From Paenibacillus herberti (GTDB lineage: Bacteria > Bacillota > Bacilli > Paenibacillales > Paenibacillaceae): a stretch of 64,000 nt of DNA. The position numbers were made by a program, and so were the translations under genes. Below, piece by piece: positions 55,990 to 64,000 of the stretch. The notes beneath the pieces were generated by a model. That model was not told the origin of the DNA, did not search any database, and saw only the letters and a list, made by a program, of their open reading frames with translations. The DNA is taken from positions 937,938 through 1,001,937 of the forward strand of contig NZ_NMUQ01000001.1 in the NCBI RefSeq assembly GCF_002233675.1, given 5' to 3'. The first letter of the stretch is position 1; every line of letters starts with the position of its first letter.

Positions 55990-56439
55990 ATGATGGCATT
56001 CCGATATTCCTATCAAAGTATCGTCAATCTCAAAGCCAGTGAGACGACGCAAGCAGAGTGGATGCTGACCGCGGCTGTCAGCCAGTTGAGAGCAGAGGAA
56101 ATGTCGCTTGAGGAGCTTCGCAACCAGCGGCGGCAATGGGAGGATAAGCTGACCAGCCTCGGTGAGCAAGGCAGCACGCTTACCGAACTACAGCAAATTC
56201 AGTATTTTATCCGCCATCTGGACAAATGCATCGGTAGCAAGGAGCTAATGGTGCGGGCGGCTGAGCATGAAGTACTTAACTCAAGGCACAAGCTGTCGGA
56301 GCGTAAGGTACAGGAAAAGATTTGGCTGAAATCCAAGGATAAGGCTTGGCAGAAATTCAAATCCAGCATGCTGGCGGTGGAGCAAGCCGAGTTGGATGAA
56401 ATCGCAGTTCAGCGGCATGCTCGTACGGCTCAACTATAG
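55990..56439 (+). CDS. fliJ: Flagellar export chaperone FliJ
   Basis: 149 residues, nearly all helical coiled coil (FRYSYQSIVNLKASETTQAE, RRQWEDKLTSLGEQGSTL). F1-gamma-like stalk inside the FliI hexamer. The ORF starts ATG ATG; the start is set by position eight bases after fliI. Confidence 0.9.
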   Translation: MMAFRYSYQSIVNLKASETTQAEWMLTAAVSQLRAEEMSLEELRNQRRQWEDKLTSLGEQGSTLTELQQIQYFIRHLDKCIGSKELMVRAAEHEVLNSRHKLSERKVQEKIWLKSKDKAWQKFKSSMLAVEQAELDEIAVQRHARTAQL

Positions 56440-56505
56440 GCTGACCAGAAATGACTCGGAAGCTGGATAGACGGGGATGTGCAGTACCCCCGGGAGGGAT
56501 GACAA

Positions 56506-57405
56506 GTGGCAAAAGAAGAAATGGAAAAGCAAGGTTATAGCGGAATGGAGAAATTCCTCTTTTTTGTAACTCCGCTATTGTTCACGGTTGTGCTCGTCAT
56601 GGTGCTGTTCGTCGTCTTCAACCCTTCCTTACGAGAACGATTGGTCGAAGCTGGGCAGGGGATACCGGTTGTTGGAGCTTTGCTGCCGGAGCCAGCCGGC
56701 AATGGGCAAAAGGCGGCGAGCACACAGGGGAGCGAGCTAGATCGCAAACAATTGGCTAGCCTGCAAGCGGATCTTCAAGCGGCGCAAGCAAAACTGGCCG
56801 TCGCACAAGATGAAAAAACAGGGCTGGAAACTCAGATTAAAACACTTCAGGATCAGATCGACGGCCTGATTAAAAGCGGTGACGCTGAGAAGCTGAGTGC
56901 GGAGCAGTACAAGAGCAAAGTTGATGAGCTGGCCGGAATGTTTGCTTCTATGTCCGCTAGCAAAGCAGCCCCGATTTTGCAGAGCATGACGCTTGAGGAA
57001 TCTGTGCTTGTGCTCAGTTCAATGGATTCCCGGGCTCAAGGCGGAATATTGGCCAAGATGGACCCGAAGCGTGCAGCTCAAACCGCCGCACGGATGAAGG
57101 ATGACGAGCCGGTTAAGGACCAGCAGATTGCAGCGCTTCAGTCGAGGCTTCAATTAGAAGCGACAGCGACTACGGGAACGTCTACGATCCTTAATCAGGA
57201 GCAGTTGACTAAAACGTTTGAGAGTATGAACGCGGCCCAAGCGGCTCCACTGCTACTGCAAATGGCCGATGTCAGCCCAAGCAAGGTGCTCCGGATTCTT
57301 GGAGGGGTGAGTGATACGACTCGCTCTTCCATCGTAGCGGAAATGTCTGGCCTGAATAAAGATATCACTTCCCAGCTCGTTTCCAAATTGATGGCTGGTA
57401 AATAA
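56506..57405 (+). CDS. MotE-like/YlxF membrane protein
   Basis: 299 residues, GTG start after GGGAGGG. One membrane helix (about 20–42, FFVTPLLFTVVLVMVLFVVF), a coiled coil (about 78–125), and a MgtE/MotE-type N-domain-like helical repeat (MTLEESVLVLSSMDSRAQGG). It holds the ylxF slot between fliJ and fliK. MotE-like proteins chaperone motor components; the role here is inferred from position. Confidence 0.8.
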   Translation: MAKEEMEKQGYSGMEKFLFFVTPLLFTVVLVMVLFVVFNPSLRERLVEAGQGIPVVGALLPEPAGNGQKAASTQGSELDRKQLASLQADLQAAQAKLAVAQDEKTGLETQIKTLQDQIDGLIKSGDAEKLSAEQYKSKVDELAGMFASMSASKAAPILQSMTLEESVLVLSSMDSRAQGGILAKMDPKRAAQTAARMKDDEPVKDQQIAALQSRLQLEATATTGTSTILNQEQLTKTFESMNAAQAAPLLLQMADVSPSKVLRILGGVSDTTRSSIVAEMSGLNKDITSQLVSKLMAGK

Positions 57406-57420
57406 AAGGGGGTTCAGGGC

Positions 57421-58923
57421 ATGGAAATGGCAGTATCGCAGCCTATGGCTCCCACAGCAGGTTCAACAGCATCAGGTGCTGGACAGTCTGCCAGACAAGG
57501 TGGTAGTGCAACAAGCGGACAGACGTTCCAGCAAGTTATGGGGAGCGCTCAAACGTCGAGCGGATCTAGCTCTGCAGCTTCGCAGACGGGAGCAACAGCT
57601 TCTGATGCCACTGCTGCCCAAGGAGAGACTGCTGCAGCATTAATACAAGCAGCTTTGGCTCAATTGACGGTCGACTTACAGAAAGCGGAAGGGACGCTTG
57701 GTTCTCCGCAAGCCGGCATAGACGGAGCTGCTGCCCTTCCTGGGCAGGAGGGGATTGTTGGCCAGTTGGAAACCGATCTTTCGGGAACGGGTCTACTTGG
57801 CCAACTGGAGGCGCTTCTCGACAAGCTGTTCGCGGCCGGTGAAGAAACAGTGGAGATTTCCGAGCAAGATTGGCAGGCAGCCGCATCCGAACTCAGTGCT
57901 TTACTTGCCCTGCTCGGGCTTCCCGTGCAAGGGATGATTGCGGCTCAGAGTCAGGAAGTTATGGATGGAATGGAGCTGCAAGGAGTAAATGCTGCAGGTA
58001 GCGGAAGCAAACAGCTCGTTCTGGAATCACTGCTGATGCTTGGACAGGCGCTTGAAGCAGGAGCGGCTCCGAAGATCGGCTCACAGGATGCGAGCACGAT
58101 GATTCAGCAGCAAATTGGCAAGCTGGAATCGCTGCTGAAAGGCGAAACCAAGGCGCAGGATAGCGACAACTTGCCAGCTTCCGATAAAACGAATGCCGGT
58201 AAGGGAGCCATTGCAGCCCCGGCTGCAGCGATGTTGCTTGCTCGGCTGAATGCTTCCTCGGTACATGTTCGGGCAGCGCTTGAAGCTCAGGGGACATCGT
58301 CTGCGGCGAACACTGACAATGTTGTTGCTGTTGAAGCGGCGGTTACTACGACAGCTGCACCAATTATGACTTCATCTGAGAATCCACAGGGTCTCATTAC
58401 TGGAACGCCGCAGAGCCCAGTTCAACCAGCTCCAGCTTCTCCCGGGCCAGCAGCACCAGTTCCCGTAGTGTCCATTCATCGATTCGCTGAGGAGCTCGGA
58501 GGCATGATTATCCAGAAGCTGGATATCACGTCCCTAGGTCAAGCGACCGAGGCTCGGATCATGCTGAACCCAGAACATCTGGGTCAGGTTGACATTAAGC
58601 TGCAGTTGCAAAGCGGACAATTGACCGCAGTATTCATGGCTGACTCGCCAGCGGCGAGGGAAGCGATCGAGAATCAGTTAGCACAATTGAGGCAGTCGCT
58701 GCAGTTGCAGGGCATTCAGGTCGAGCGCATGGAGGTCAGCAGCAACCAACTGCAATCCAGCTTTTCCTTTGGCCAACAAAGTCATGGAGGCGGGCAGCAG
58801 CGGCAAGGCTTCACTGGTGATCGAGGAGCCTCGGAAGAAGCTGCACTGAGAGAAGCCGACTTGGCGACACAAACTGTCATCCGCGAGCTTGGCTTCGGAC
58901 GGGCAGTCAATGAGACGGCTTAA
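57421..58923 (+). CDS. fliK: Flagellar hook-length control protein FliK
   Basis: 500 residues. Long Gln/Ala/Ser/Thr-rich N-terminal part, and the FliK C-terminal domain (about 355–455, ITSLGQATEARIMLNPEHLG; QVDIKLQLQSGQLTAVFMAD). Acts as molecular ruler and switches export specificity through FlhB. AAAGGGGG ribosome site. Compare the FliK-like gene at 34935. Confidence 0.93.
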   Translation: MEMAVSQPMAPTAGSTASGAGQSARQGGSATSGQTFQQVMGSAQTSSGSSSAASQTGATASDATAAQGETAAALIQAALAQLTVDLQKAEGTLGSPQAGIDGAAALPGQEGIVGQLETDLSGTGLLGQLEALLDKLFAAGEETVEISEQDWQAAASELSALLALLGLPVQGMIAAQSQEVMDGMELQGVNAAGSGSKQLVLESLLMLGQALEAGAAPKIGSQDASTMIQQQIGKLESLLKGETKAQDSDNLPASDKTNAGKGAIAAPAAAMLLARLNASSVHVRAALEAQGTSSAANTDNVVAVEAAVTTTAAPIMTSSENPQGLITGTPQSPVQPAPASPGPAAPVPVVSIHRFAEELGGMIIQKLDITSLGQATEARIMLNPEHLGQVDIKLQLQSGQLTAVFMADSPAAREAIENQLAQLRQSLQLQGIQVERMEVSSNQLQSSFSFGQQSHGGGQQRQGFTGDRGASEEAALREADLATQTVIRELGFGRAVNETA

Positions 58924-58944
58924 TCAGAAACGGGGGATAAGCAG

Positions 58945-59439
58945 ATGGCATCAGGCTCAGTGAACAACAATTCCATTTATCCTTACATCAGTCAAAAAAA
59001 TGCAAGTGCAGCATCGACCAGCATGGATAACTCGACGATGGGCAAAGACTCTTTCCTGCAACTGCTCGTCGCGCAGCTGAAGTATCAGGATCCTCTGAAG
59101 CCGGCCGACAATACGACTTATATCGCTCAGCTCGCGCAATTCTCTTCGGTTGAGCAGTTGACGAACATATCGGGTCAATTAAATGTGCAGGGACAGAATC
59201 TTGGACTTACTTCCGATCTGATTGGAAGAACGGTTCAATGGGATGTTTATGATGCAGCGGGCAAGCTGACGACCGAAAAAGGCGTCGTAGAGTCCATAAT
59301 TCTGAAAGATGGCTTGCAGTACATCGTCTCCGGCGGCAAAAATATTCCTCTTGACGCGCTGAAGCAGGTTGATAGCGAGAATAAAGAGGAACAGCCGAAA
59401 GAAGAAGCTCCAACACCACCTGACGAAGTTCTGGCTTGA
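58945..59439 (+). CDS. flgD: Hook cap protein FlgD
   Basis: 164 residues. KDSFLQLLVAQLKYQDPLKP and YIAQLAQFSSVEQLTNIS are the FlgD core; the C-terminal cap domain is short, as in Bacillus. Guides hook subunit assembly. GGGGGA ribosome site. Confidence 0.94.
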   Translation: MASGSVNNNSIYPYISQKNASAASTSMDNSTMGKDSFLQLLVAQLKYQDPLKPADNTTYIAQLAQFSSVEQLTNISGQLNVQGQNLGLTSDLIGRTVQWDVYDAAGKLTTEKGVVESIILKDGLQYIVSGGKNIPLDALKQVDSENKEEQPKEEAPTPPDEVLA

Positions 59440-59480
59440 ATATTTTCTAACCAAACATACCAATTAGGGGGCTAATACCT

Positions 59481-60296
59481 GTGCTTAGATCGATGTATTC
59501 GGGAGTATCCGGCATGCGCGGTTTTCAAACAAAGCTTGACGTAATCGGCAACAACATTGCCAATGTGAACACAGTTGGCTTCAAGTCCGGCCGGGTTATG
59601 TTCCAAGACATTCTTAGCCAGACCGTGTCGGGAGCAAGTATGGCGGAGGCAGATGCGCGTGGCGGTAAAAATGCACAGCAGATTGGTCTCGGTGTCACGG
59701 TTGCTTCGGTAGACTCGCTCCATACGGCGGGTAGCGCGATGACGACTAATGTTCCAACCGACCTGCGTATTGACGGAGACGGATTTTTCGCAGTCCGCCC
59801 AGCTGGTATGGAAGATGGATTCTACCTTACCCGGGCTGGTAATTTCTCCGTCGACGCTGCTGGTCAGCTAGTAACCGCCGATGGCGGACTCGTGCTCAGC
59901 TCGGATGGCGGGATCATTTCGCTTGCTGGAGTGAATGCCTACTCGATCGGCAAAGACGGCTCCATCGTCGGCGTAAACGCCGACGGAACGACTGGCGACG
60001 CAATTGCGACCATCGGTGTTGTGCAAGTACAGAACCCGAACGGTTTGGAGAAAATGGGAGCCAACCTCTACCGTTCCACCGTCAACTCCAATCTGGAGGA
60101 ACTGGCACTCGGTATTCCTGGAGATCCAGAGACGGGCAGCGGCACAATAGTGGCCGGACAACTAGAAATGTCCAACGTCGATCTGACGAGCGAGTTCACG
60201 GAAATGATCGTCGCTCAACGCGGCTTCCAATCGAACTCCCGCATCATCACTACTTCCGACGAGATCCTCCAGGAGCTTGTCAACCTGAAGCGTTAA
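59481..60296 (+). CDS. flgE: Flagellar hook protein FlgE (FlgG-like)
   Basis: 271 residues, GTG start after AGGGGG. N-terminal MYSGVSGMRGFQTKLDVIGN with NIANVNTVGFKSGR, and C-terminal EMIVAQRGFQSNSRIITTSD, are the axial-protein helices. The short length equals Bacillus hook protein and FlgG, so annotation often varies; the place after flgD favours the hook. 42 bases after flgD. Confidence 0.88.
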   Translation: MLRSMYSGVSGMRGFQTKLDVIGNNIANVNTVGFKSGRVMFQDILSQTVSGASMAEADARGGKNAQQIGLGVTVASVDSLHTAGSAMTTNVPTDLRIDGDGFFAVRPAGMEDGFYLTRAGNFSVDAAGQLVTADGGLVLSSDGGIISLAGVNAYSIGKDGSIVGVNADGTTGDAIATIGVVQVQNPNGLEKMGANLYRSTVNSNLEELALGIPGDPETGSGTIVAGQLEMSNVDLTSEFTEMIVAQRGFQSNSRIITTSDEILQELVNLKR

Positions 60297-60317
60297 TCGC
60301 CGCAGGCTGAAGCTGCG

Positions 60318-60364
60318 ACCCTTGCGTGAGTGCCGCTTAATACTAGCGGCATATATGCGAGGGT
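60318..60364 (+). other. Intercistronic stem-loop between flgE and swrD
   Basis: Outer stem ACCCTTGCGT/ATGCGAGGGT (10 pairs, two G-U), a 3x3 internal loop, inner stem TGCCGCT/AGCGGCA, loop TAATACT. No T-run. Probably an mRNA stability or processing hairpin rather than a terminator, since the operon continues. Confidence 0.55.
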
Positions 60365-60385
60365 TGCCAAGCGGGAAGGAGCTCT

Positions 60386-60604
60386 ATGATCCAGGTAACC
60401 AGGCTGAATGGCAGCAAGCTCACGATCAACGCTTTGTTGATCGAGCTGATCGAAGAAACACCGGATACGCTCATTTCAATGACCACCGGCAAAAAAATGG
60501 TCATTCTGGAATCGGCCGCAGTGCTGGTAGACCGAATTATCGACTATCAGCGCGCCATTGGACTTACGGCCGCATCTGTGAAGAGCGCAGCGACGGAGGA
60601 ATAA
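60386..60604 (+). CDS. swrD: FlbD-family protein SwrD
   Basis: 72 residues, MIQVTRLNGSKLTINALLIE at the start and TLISMTTGKKMVILES in the middle, the FlbD family pattern. In B. subtilis SwrD raises motor torque for swarming. It has the same place, between flgE and fliL. GGAAGGAG ribosome site. Confidence 0.9.
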   Translation: MIQVTRLNGSKLTINALLIELIEETPDTLISMTTGKKMVILESAAVLVDRIIDYQRAIGLTAASVKSAATEE

Positions 60605-60609
60605 CCGCG

Positions 60610-61080
60610 ATGAAAAAAATGCTTCCCTGGATGATAACGACCTTGCTAGCCATATCATTAATTGCCGTAGTGGCGGTGTTTCTATACAACTCCCTTCTAG
60701 GCAGTCCGGATAAAGCAGGGTCCGAAGGCAAGGTAGTCGCCGCGACAGTGAAACCGCTGTCTGCCAAAGATAGGCTTGCCGTGACACTTGAGCTCAAAGA
60801 AATCAAGCGTAATCTGAAGGACAACGAGAAGTTGGTCATTATCAGCTTTGCTTTCCAAATGGACAAAAAAGCGACTAAGACAGAATTGGATCAAATCAAG
60901 GATATTGCTGTGAAGCCGATTATTAATCGGATTCTGGCGGATACAACCGCTCAGCAGCTGGAAGGTTCCGCAGGACAGGATGCGCTAGAAGCTAAGCTGC
61001 TCAATGAGATCAACAAGATCCTTCCAAAAGGGAAATTAGTCAAGGTTTCCATTACGGACTATCTTCTGACTGATATTTAA
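60610..61080 (+). CDS. fliL: Flagellar protein FliL
   Basis: 156 residues from the ATG at 60610 (MKKMLPWMITTLLAISLIAV), GGAGG upstream; the frame extends upstream without a start. One membrane helix (7–29) and an outer domain (KLVIISFAFQMDKKATKTEL). Associates with the stator. Five bases after swrD. Confidence 0.92.
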   Translation: MKKMLPWMITTLLAISLIAVVAVFLYNSLLGSPDKAGSEGKVVAATVKPLSAKDRLAVTLELKEIKRNLKDNEKLVIISFAFQMDKKATKTELDQIKDIAVKPIINRILADTTAQQLEGSAGQDALEAKLLNEINKILPKGKLVKVSITDYLLTDI

Positions 61081-61114
61081 GCCAGCTAAGCATCAGGCAA
61101 GGAGGTGAGAGAGA

Positions 61115-62116
61115 TTGGTAGATGTTCTATCGCAAAATGAAATAGACGCGCTGCTTGCCGCTCTTTCTTCGGGCGAGATGGATGCGGAAGAGCTGAAAAA
61201 GGAAGAGAGCCAGAAAAAAGTCCGTTCGTATGACTTCAAACGGGCTGTAAGGTTCTCGAAGGATCATATTCGCAGCCTCACCCGAATTCATGAAAATTTC
61301 GCTCGTTTCCTGACGACTTATTTCTCCGCTCAACTGCGGACATTCGTTCAGATCAACGTCGTACAGGTCGAGCAGCTGCCTTATGATGAATTTATCCGTT
61401 CCATCCCGAAGATGACGATTCTGAACATTTTCGATGCAGAGCCGCTCAAAGGACGAATGGTGCTTGAGGTTCATCCTAATGTCGCCTACTCCATGGTGGA
61501 TCGGCTACTCGGTGGTTCAGGTACTGCCCCGACCAAGATCGGAAATTTGACGGAAATTGAAACGATGATCATGGAGAAAATGTTCAGCCGTGCATTCGAA
61601 AGTTTGCAAGAGGCTTGGAAATCGGTCATCGATATCTCTCCAAGGCTCGAATCACTGGAGACAAACCCGCAGTTTATGCAGATTGTCTCACCAAATGAAA
61701 CGATCGCTCTCATCTCATTGAGCACAAAGATCGGTGATACGACAGGGATGATCAATCTTTGTATCCCTCATGTGGTCATTGAGCCGATTATGCCGAGACT
61801 TTCCGTACACCACTGGTTTGTTTCCCAAAAGAAATCCAGAGTTCCTGAAGAAGTAGAGATGTTGGAGCAACGGGTACATAAAGCGAGACTACCTATTATT
61901 GCTGAGCTAGGTGAATCTTCTATAACCGTTCATGAGTTCATGAATCTTGCTATCGGAGATGTCATTTCCCTTAAAAAGCCAGTGGGCGATGGGCTCCATA
62001 TCAAGGTAGGGGAAAAGCTGAAATTTATCGGCAGCCCGGGGTCGGTCCGTGATCGGCTTGCGGTTCAAGTAGAAGAGATCGTAAGTGAAGGAGCGGACGA
62101 AGACTATGACGAGTAA
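61115..62116 (+). CDS. fliM: Flagellar motor switch protein FliM
   Basis: 333 residues, TTG start after AAGGAGGTG. N-terminal CheY-binding helix LSQNEIDALLAAL, CheC-like middle (MVDRLLGGSGTAPTKIGNLT) and the C-terminal SpoA domain (ITVHEFMNLAIGDVISLKKP). Receives CheY-P and changes motor direction. Overlaps fliY by 11 bases. Confidence 0.96.
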   Translation: MVDVLSQNEIDALLAALSSGEMDAEELKKEESQKKVRSYDFKRAVRFSKDHIRSLTRIHENFARFLTTYFSAQLRTFVQINVVQVEQLPYDEFIRSIPKMTILNIFDAEPLKGRMVLEVHPNVAYSMVDRLLGGSGTAPTKIGNLTEIETMIMEKMFSRAFESLQEAWKSVIDISPRLESLETNPQFMQIVSPNETIALISLSTKIGDTTGMINLCIPHVVIEPIMPRLSVHHWFVSQKKSRVPEEVEMLEQRVHKARLPIIAELGESSITVHEFMNLAIGDVISLKKPVGDGLHIKVGEKLKFIGSPGSVRDRLAVQVEEIVSEGADEDYDE

Positions 62117-63329
62117 AGATTATTTGTCCCAGGAGGAGATCGATGCTCTGTTAAGACAGAGCTCCGGGGAAGCCGATGAAGCGGCCATTTCACCATCCGA
62201 GAGTAAGATCGAGCATTACTTGACCGGAATGGAGCAGGATGCTCTTGGAGAAATCGGCAATATCACCTTTGGCAGCGCAGCAACAGCATTGTCGACCTTG
62301 CTTGGCCGTAAGGTGGACATTACGACTCCTACGGTTTCCCTCATTCGCCGTGCGGAGCTCGGAGACGAGTTTCCAAAGCCGCATGTAGCAGTTTCAGTCA
62401 GTTATGTGGAAGGTTTTGAAGGCATTAACTCCCTCGTCATCAAGACGAGAGATGCAGGTATTATCGCTGATCTTATGCTTGGCGGCGAGGGGATTGTCGG
62501 CCAGCAAGAGCTGAATGATATTCATATCAGCGCCGTACAGGAAGCAATGAATCAGATGATGGGATCTTCTGCGACGTCGATGTCGACCATTTTCAATCGT
62601 ATGGTCAACATCTCGCCTCCAGGCATCGATATTTTGGATGTGGAGCAGGGCGGCGGCTTACAACAGTTGCCTCCAGATGATGTATTCATCAAAATCAGCT
62701 TCCGTCTTATGATCGGCGATCTGATCGACTCGACCATTATGCAGCTTCTCCCTGTAGCATTCGCGAAACAGATGGTGGATTCACTTATGGGCGGCTCAAG
62801 CTCTGAATCTGCGGCAGCTTCAGCTCCGGCAGCGCTAGTTGCTGGAGCGGCAGCAACGCCAGCTGAAATTCCTTATGCGGCTCCACCAGTTCAGTCCAGC
62901 CAGCCTCATGTACAAGCTCCGCAGCCGACCTACCAGGCGCCTTATCGGGATCCAATGGCACCGGCAGCGGCAGGGCCTCAAACGTACGGAGCTCCTGTAG
63001 GACGGAATGTGAGCGTTCAGCCTGTACAATTCGGAGGTTTCCAGGGCGGGGGTTATCCACAGCCGGACGAGACAAATCTTGGCCTGTTGCTTGATATTCC
63101 ACTCAAAGTAACGGTGGAGCTTGGCCGGACGCAAAAGCAGATTAAGGACATTCTCGAGCTGTCCCAGGGTTCGATCATCGAGCTGGATAAACTTGCCGGC
63201 GAACCGGTCGATATTCTGGTGAACAACAAGCTCATTGCAAAAGGCGAGGTTGTCGTCATAGACGAGAATTTTGGGGTCAGGGTGACTGATATTGTCAGCC
63301 AATGGGACCGCATTACCAAAATACAGTAA
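62106..63329 (+). CDS. fliY: Motor switch phosphatase FliY
   Basis: 407 residues from the ATG at 62106 after AAGGAG. N-terminal CheY-binding YLSQEEIDALLRQ, two CheC-type phosphatase helices (EIGNITFGSAATALS; SAVQEAMNQMMGSSATSMST), a Pro/Ala/Gln linker (about 225–310), and a FliN-like SpoA domain (LLLDIPLKVTVELGRTQKQI). Both a switch component and a CheY-P phosphatase. Start codon inside fliM. Confidence 0.95.
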   Translation: MTSKDYLSQEEIDALLRQSSGEADEAAISPSESKIEHYLTGMEQDALGEIGNITFGSAATALSTLLGRKVDITTPTVSLIRRAELGDEFPKPHVAVSVSYVEGFEGINSLVIKTRDAGIIADLMLGGEGIVGQQELNDIHISAVQEAMNQMMGSSATSMSTIFNRMVNISPPGIDILDVEQGGGLQQLPPDDVFIKISFRLMIGDLIDSTIMQLLPVAFAKQMVDSLMGGSSSESAAASAPAALVAGAAATPAEIPYAAPPVQSSQPHVQAPQPTYQAPYRDPMAPAAAGPQTYGAPVGRNVSVQPVQFGGFQGGGYPQPDETNLGLLLDIPLKVTVELGRTQKQIKDILELSQGSIIELDKLAGEPVDILVNNKLIAKGEVVVIDENFGVRVTDIVSQWDRITKIQ

Positions 63330-63353
63330 TTCACATCCTGGGAGGAAATTACA

Positions 63354-63716
63354 ATGGCAAACCGTATTCTTATCGTTGATGATGCTGCCTTCATGCGAAT
63401 GATGATTCGCGATATTCTGACTAAAAACGGCTACGAGGTAGTAGGCGAAGCCCAGGACGGTTCCCAAGCAATTGAAAAATATAAAGAGTTGAAACCGGAT
63501 TTGATCACAATGGACATTACGATGCCTGAAATGGACGGAATTGCCGCTCTCAAGGAAATTAAAAAAATGGATGCCAATGTAAAAGTCATCATGTGTTCGG
63601 CAATGGGCCAGCAGGCAATGGTTATCGATGCTATCCAGGCGGGAGCGAAAGACTTTATCGTTAAGCCTTTCCAAGCTGACCGGGTCATCGAAGCTATCAA
63701 GAAAACACTGGGCTGA
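63354..63716 (+). CDS. cheY: Chemotaxis response regulator CheY
   Basis: 120 residues, a single receiver domain. Phosphorylated Asp54 (LITMDITMPEMDG), acid pocket Asp9–Asp10, Ser82 and Lys104 (VKPF) are all in place. CheY-P binds FliM and FliY encoded just before it. GGGAGGAA ribosome site. Confidence 0.97.
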   Translation: MANRILIVDDAAFMRMMIRDILTKNGYEVVGEAQDGSQAIEKYKELKPDLITMDITMPEMDGIAALKEIKKMDANVKVIMCSAMGQQAMVIDAIQAGAKDFIVKPFQADRVIEAIKKTLG

Positions 63717-63720
63717 TTCG

Positions 63721-64000
63721 TGAGTGCACTGTATATCCATCCGCTATCCTCAGGGATGGCGAAAACGGGTCTGACGGCTGCCAGTCCCTCCCCGGAGGAA
63801 GAAATCTCCTTGTTTCCTTCCCCGGGTCCAGCTCTGGAGGGGGCGCCTCAACTTACAACAGGCAGCATGATGGGAAGCATGATCTGGATGATCGTAGCGC
63901 TAGCGCTCGTTATCGGCCTTATCGTGCTACTCATCAAGTTTCTCTCCAAGCGCAGTCAGTTATGGAGCGGTCCTAGGTCACTTCAGTCGCTAGCTGGAAT
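63721..64000 (+). CDS. fliO: Flagellar biosynthesis protein FliO, cut by window end
   Basis: About 93 codons visible from GTG at 63721; the ribosome site is weak and the start is uncertain. A Pro/Ser/Glu-rich N-terminus leads to one membrane helix (MIWMIVALALVIGLIVLLIK) and a basic stretch (SKRSQL). Position after cheY matches fliO (fliZ) of Bacillus, an assembly factor of the export gate FliP. The rest lies beyond the window. Confidence 0.75.

Overview
The window looks like a chromosomal segment of a Paenibacillus-type, spore-forming, motile Bacillota. The gene order from about 9.8 kb to the end follows the Bacillus subtilis ylbH–ylbN, fapR–acpP–rnc–smc–ftsY–ffh, rpsP–rplS, sucCD–dprA–topA–hslVU–codY and fla/che regions. 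The presence of plsX-fabH-fabD-fabG-acpP-fabF as one run, GC-rich codon use and TTG/GTG starts fit Paenibacillus. No rRNA, tRNA or CRISPR array was seen.

Region 1 (1–9.8 kb) is an accessory island, visibly more AT-rich than the rest. It opens with an IS66-type transposase cut by the window edge. It then holds a scattered family of small membrane-anchored paralogues: six intact copies (1468, 2088, 2627, 7018, 7558, 8163) and one decayed copy (9183–9642). Each has a short polar N-terminus, one very conserved hydrophobic segment (core LxLFILLVxx, like the tiny TM motif of YjcZ-type sporulation proteins), a polar linker, and a 100–120 residue beta-rich domain beginning with an F-x-[IV]-x-N-x-T type signature. 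One copy has an exact AC-N17-CATAnnnTA promoter match, the sigma-K pattern, suggesting late mother-cell expression. I do not recognise this architecture and consider it the best candidate for something undescribed. Between the copies lie a coiled-coil protein, a streptothricin-acetyltransferase-like GNAT, a lipoprotein gene broken by an apparent one-base deletion, two related short coding tails, an excisionase-like HTH protein with integration-site-like repeats, and a methyltransferase remnant.

Region 2 (9.8–16 kb): rsmD-coaD, ylbJ (reverse), ylbL, tmcAL (reverse) and the promoter-driven ylbN-rpmF pair. Region 3 (16–23 kb): fapR with a FapR-like operator overlapping its promoter, then the fatty-acid/phospholipid synthesis genes and rnc. 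Region 4 (23–34.8 kb): smc, ftsY, ylxM-ffh (chromosome condensation and SRP), rpsP-rimM-trmD-rplS (ribosome and tRNA modification; khpA/ylqC is missing between rpsP and rimM), lepB, rbgA and rnhB. A 170-bp element bounded by 11-bp inverted repeats lies between rnc and smc.

Region 5 (34.9–49.8 kb): a FliK-like/FlhB-C-like pair (ylqG-ylqH), yraN, yifB (reverse), sucCD, dprA-topA-trmFO, hslVU and codY. Region 6 (50–64 kb): the fla/che operon from flgB to the 5' part of fliO, all on the plus strand with tight spacing. It encodes rod, MS ring, switch, export ATPase, hook cap, hook, FliL, FliM/FliY and CheY.
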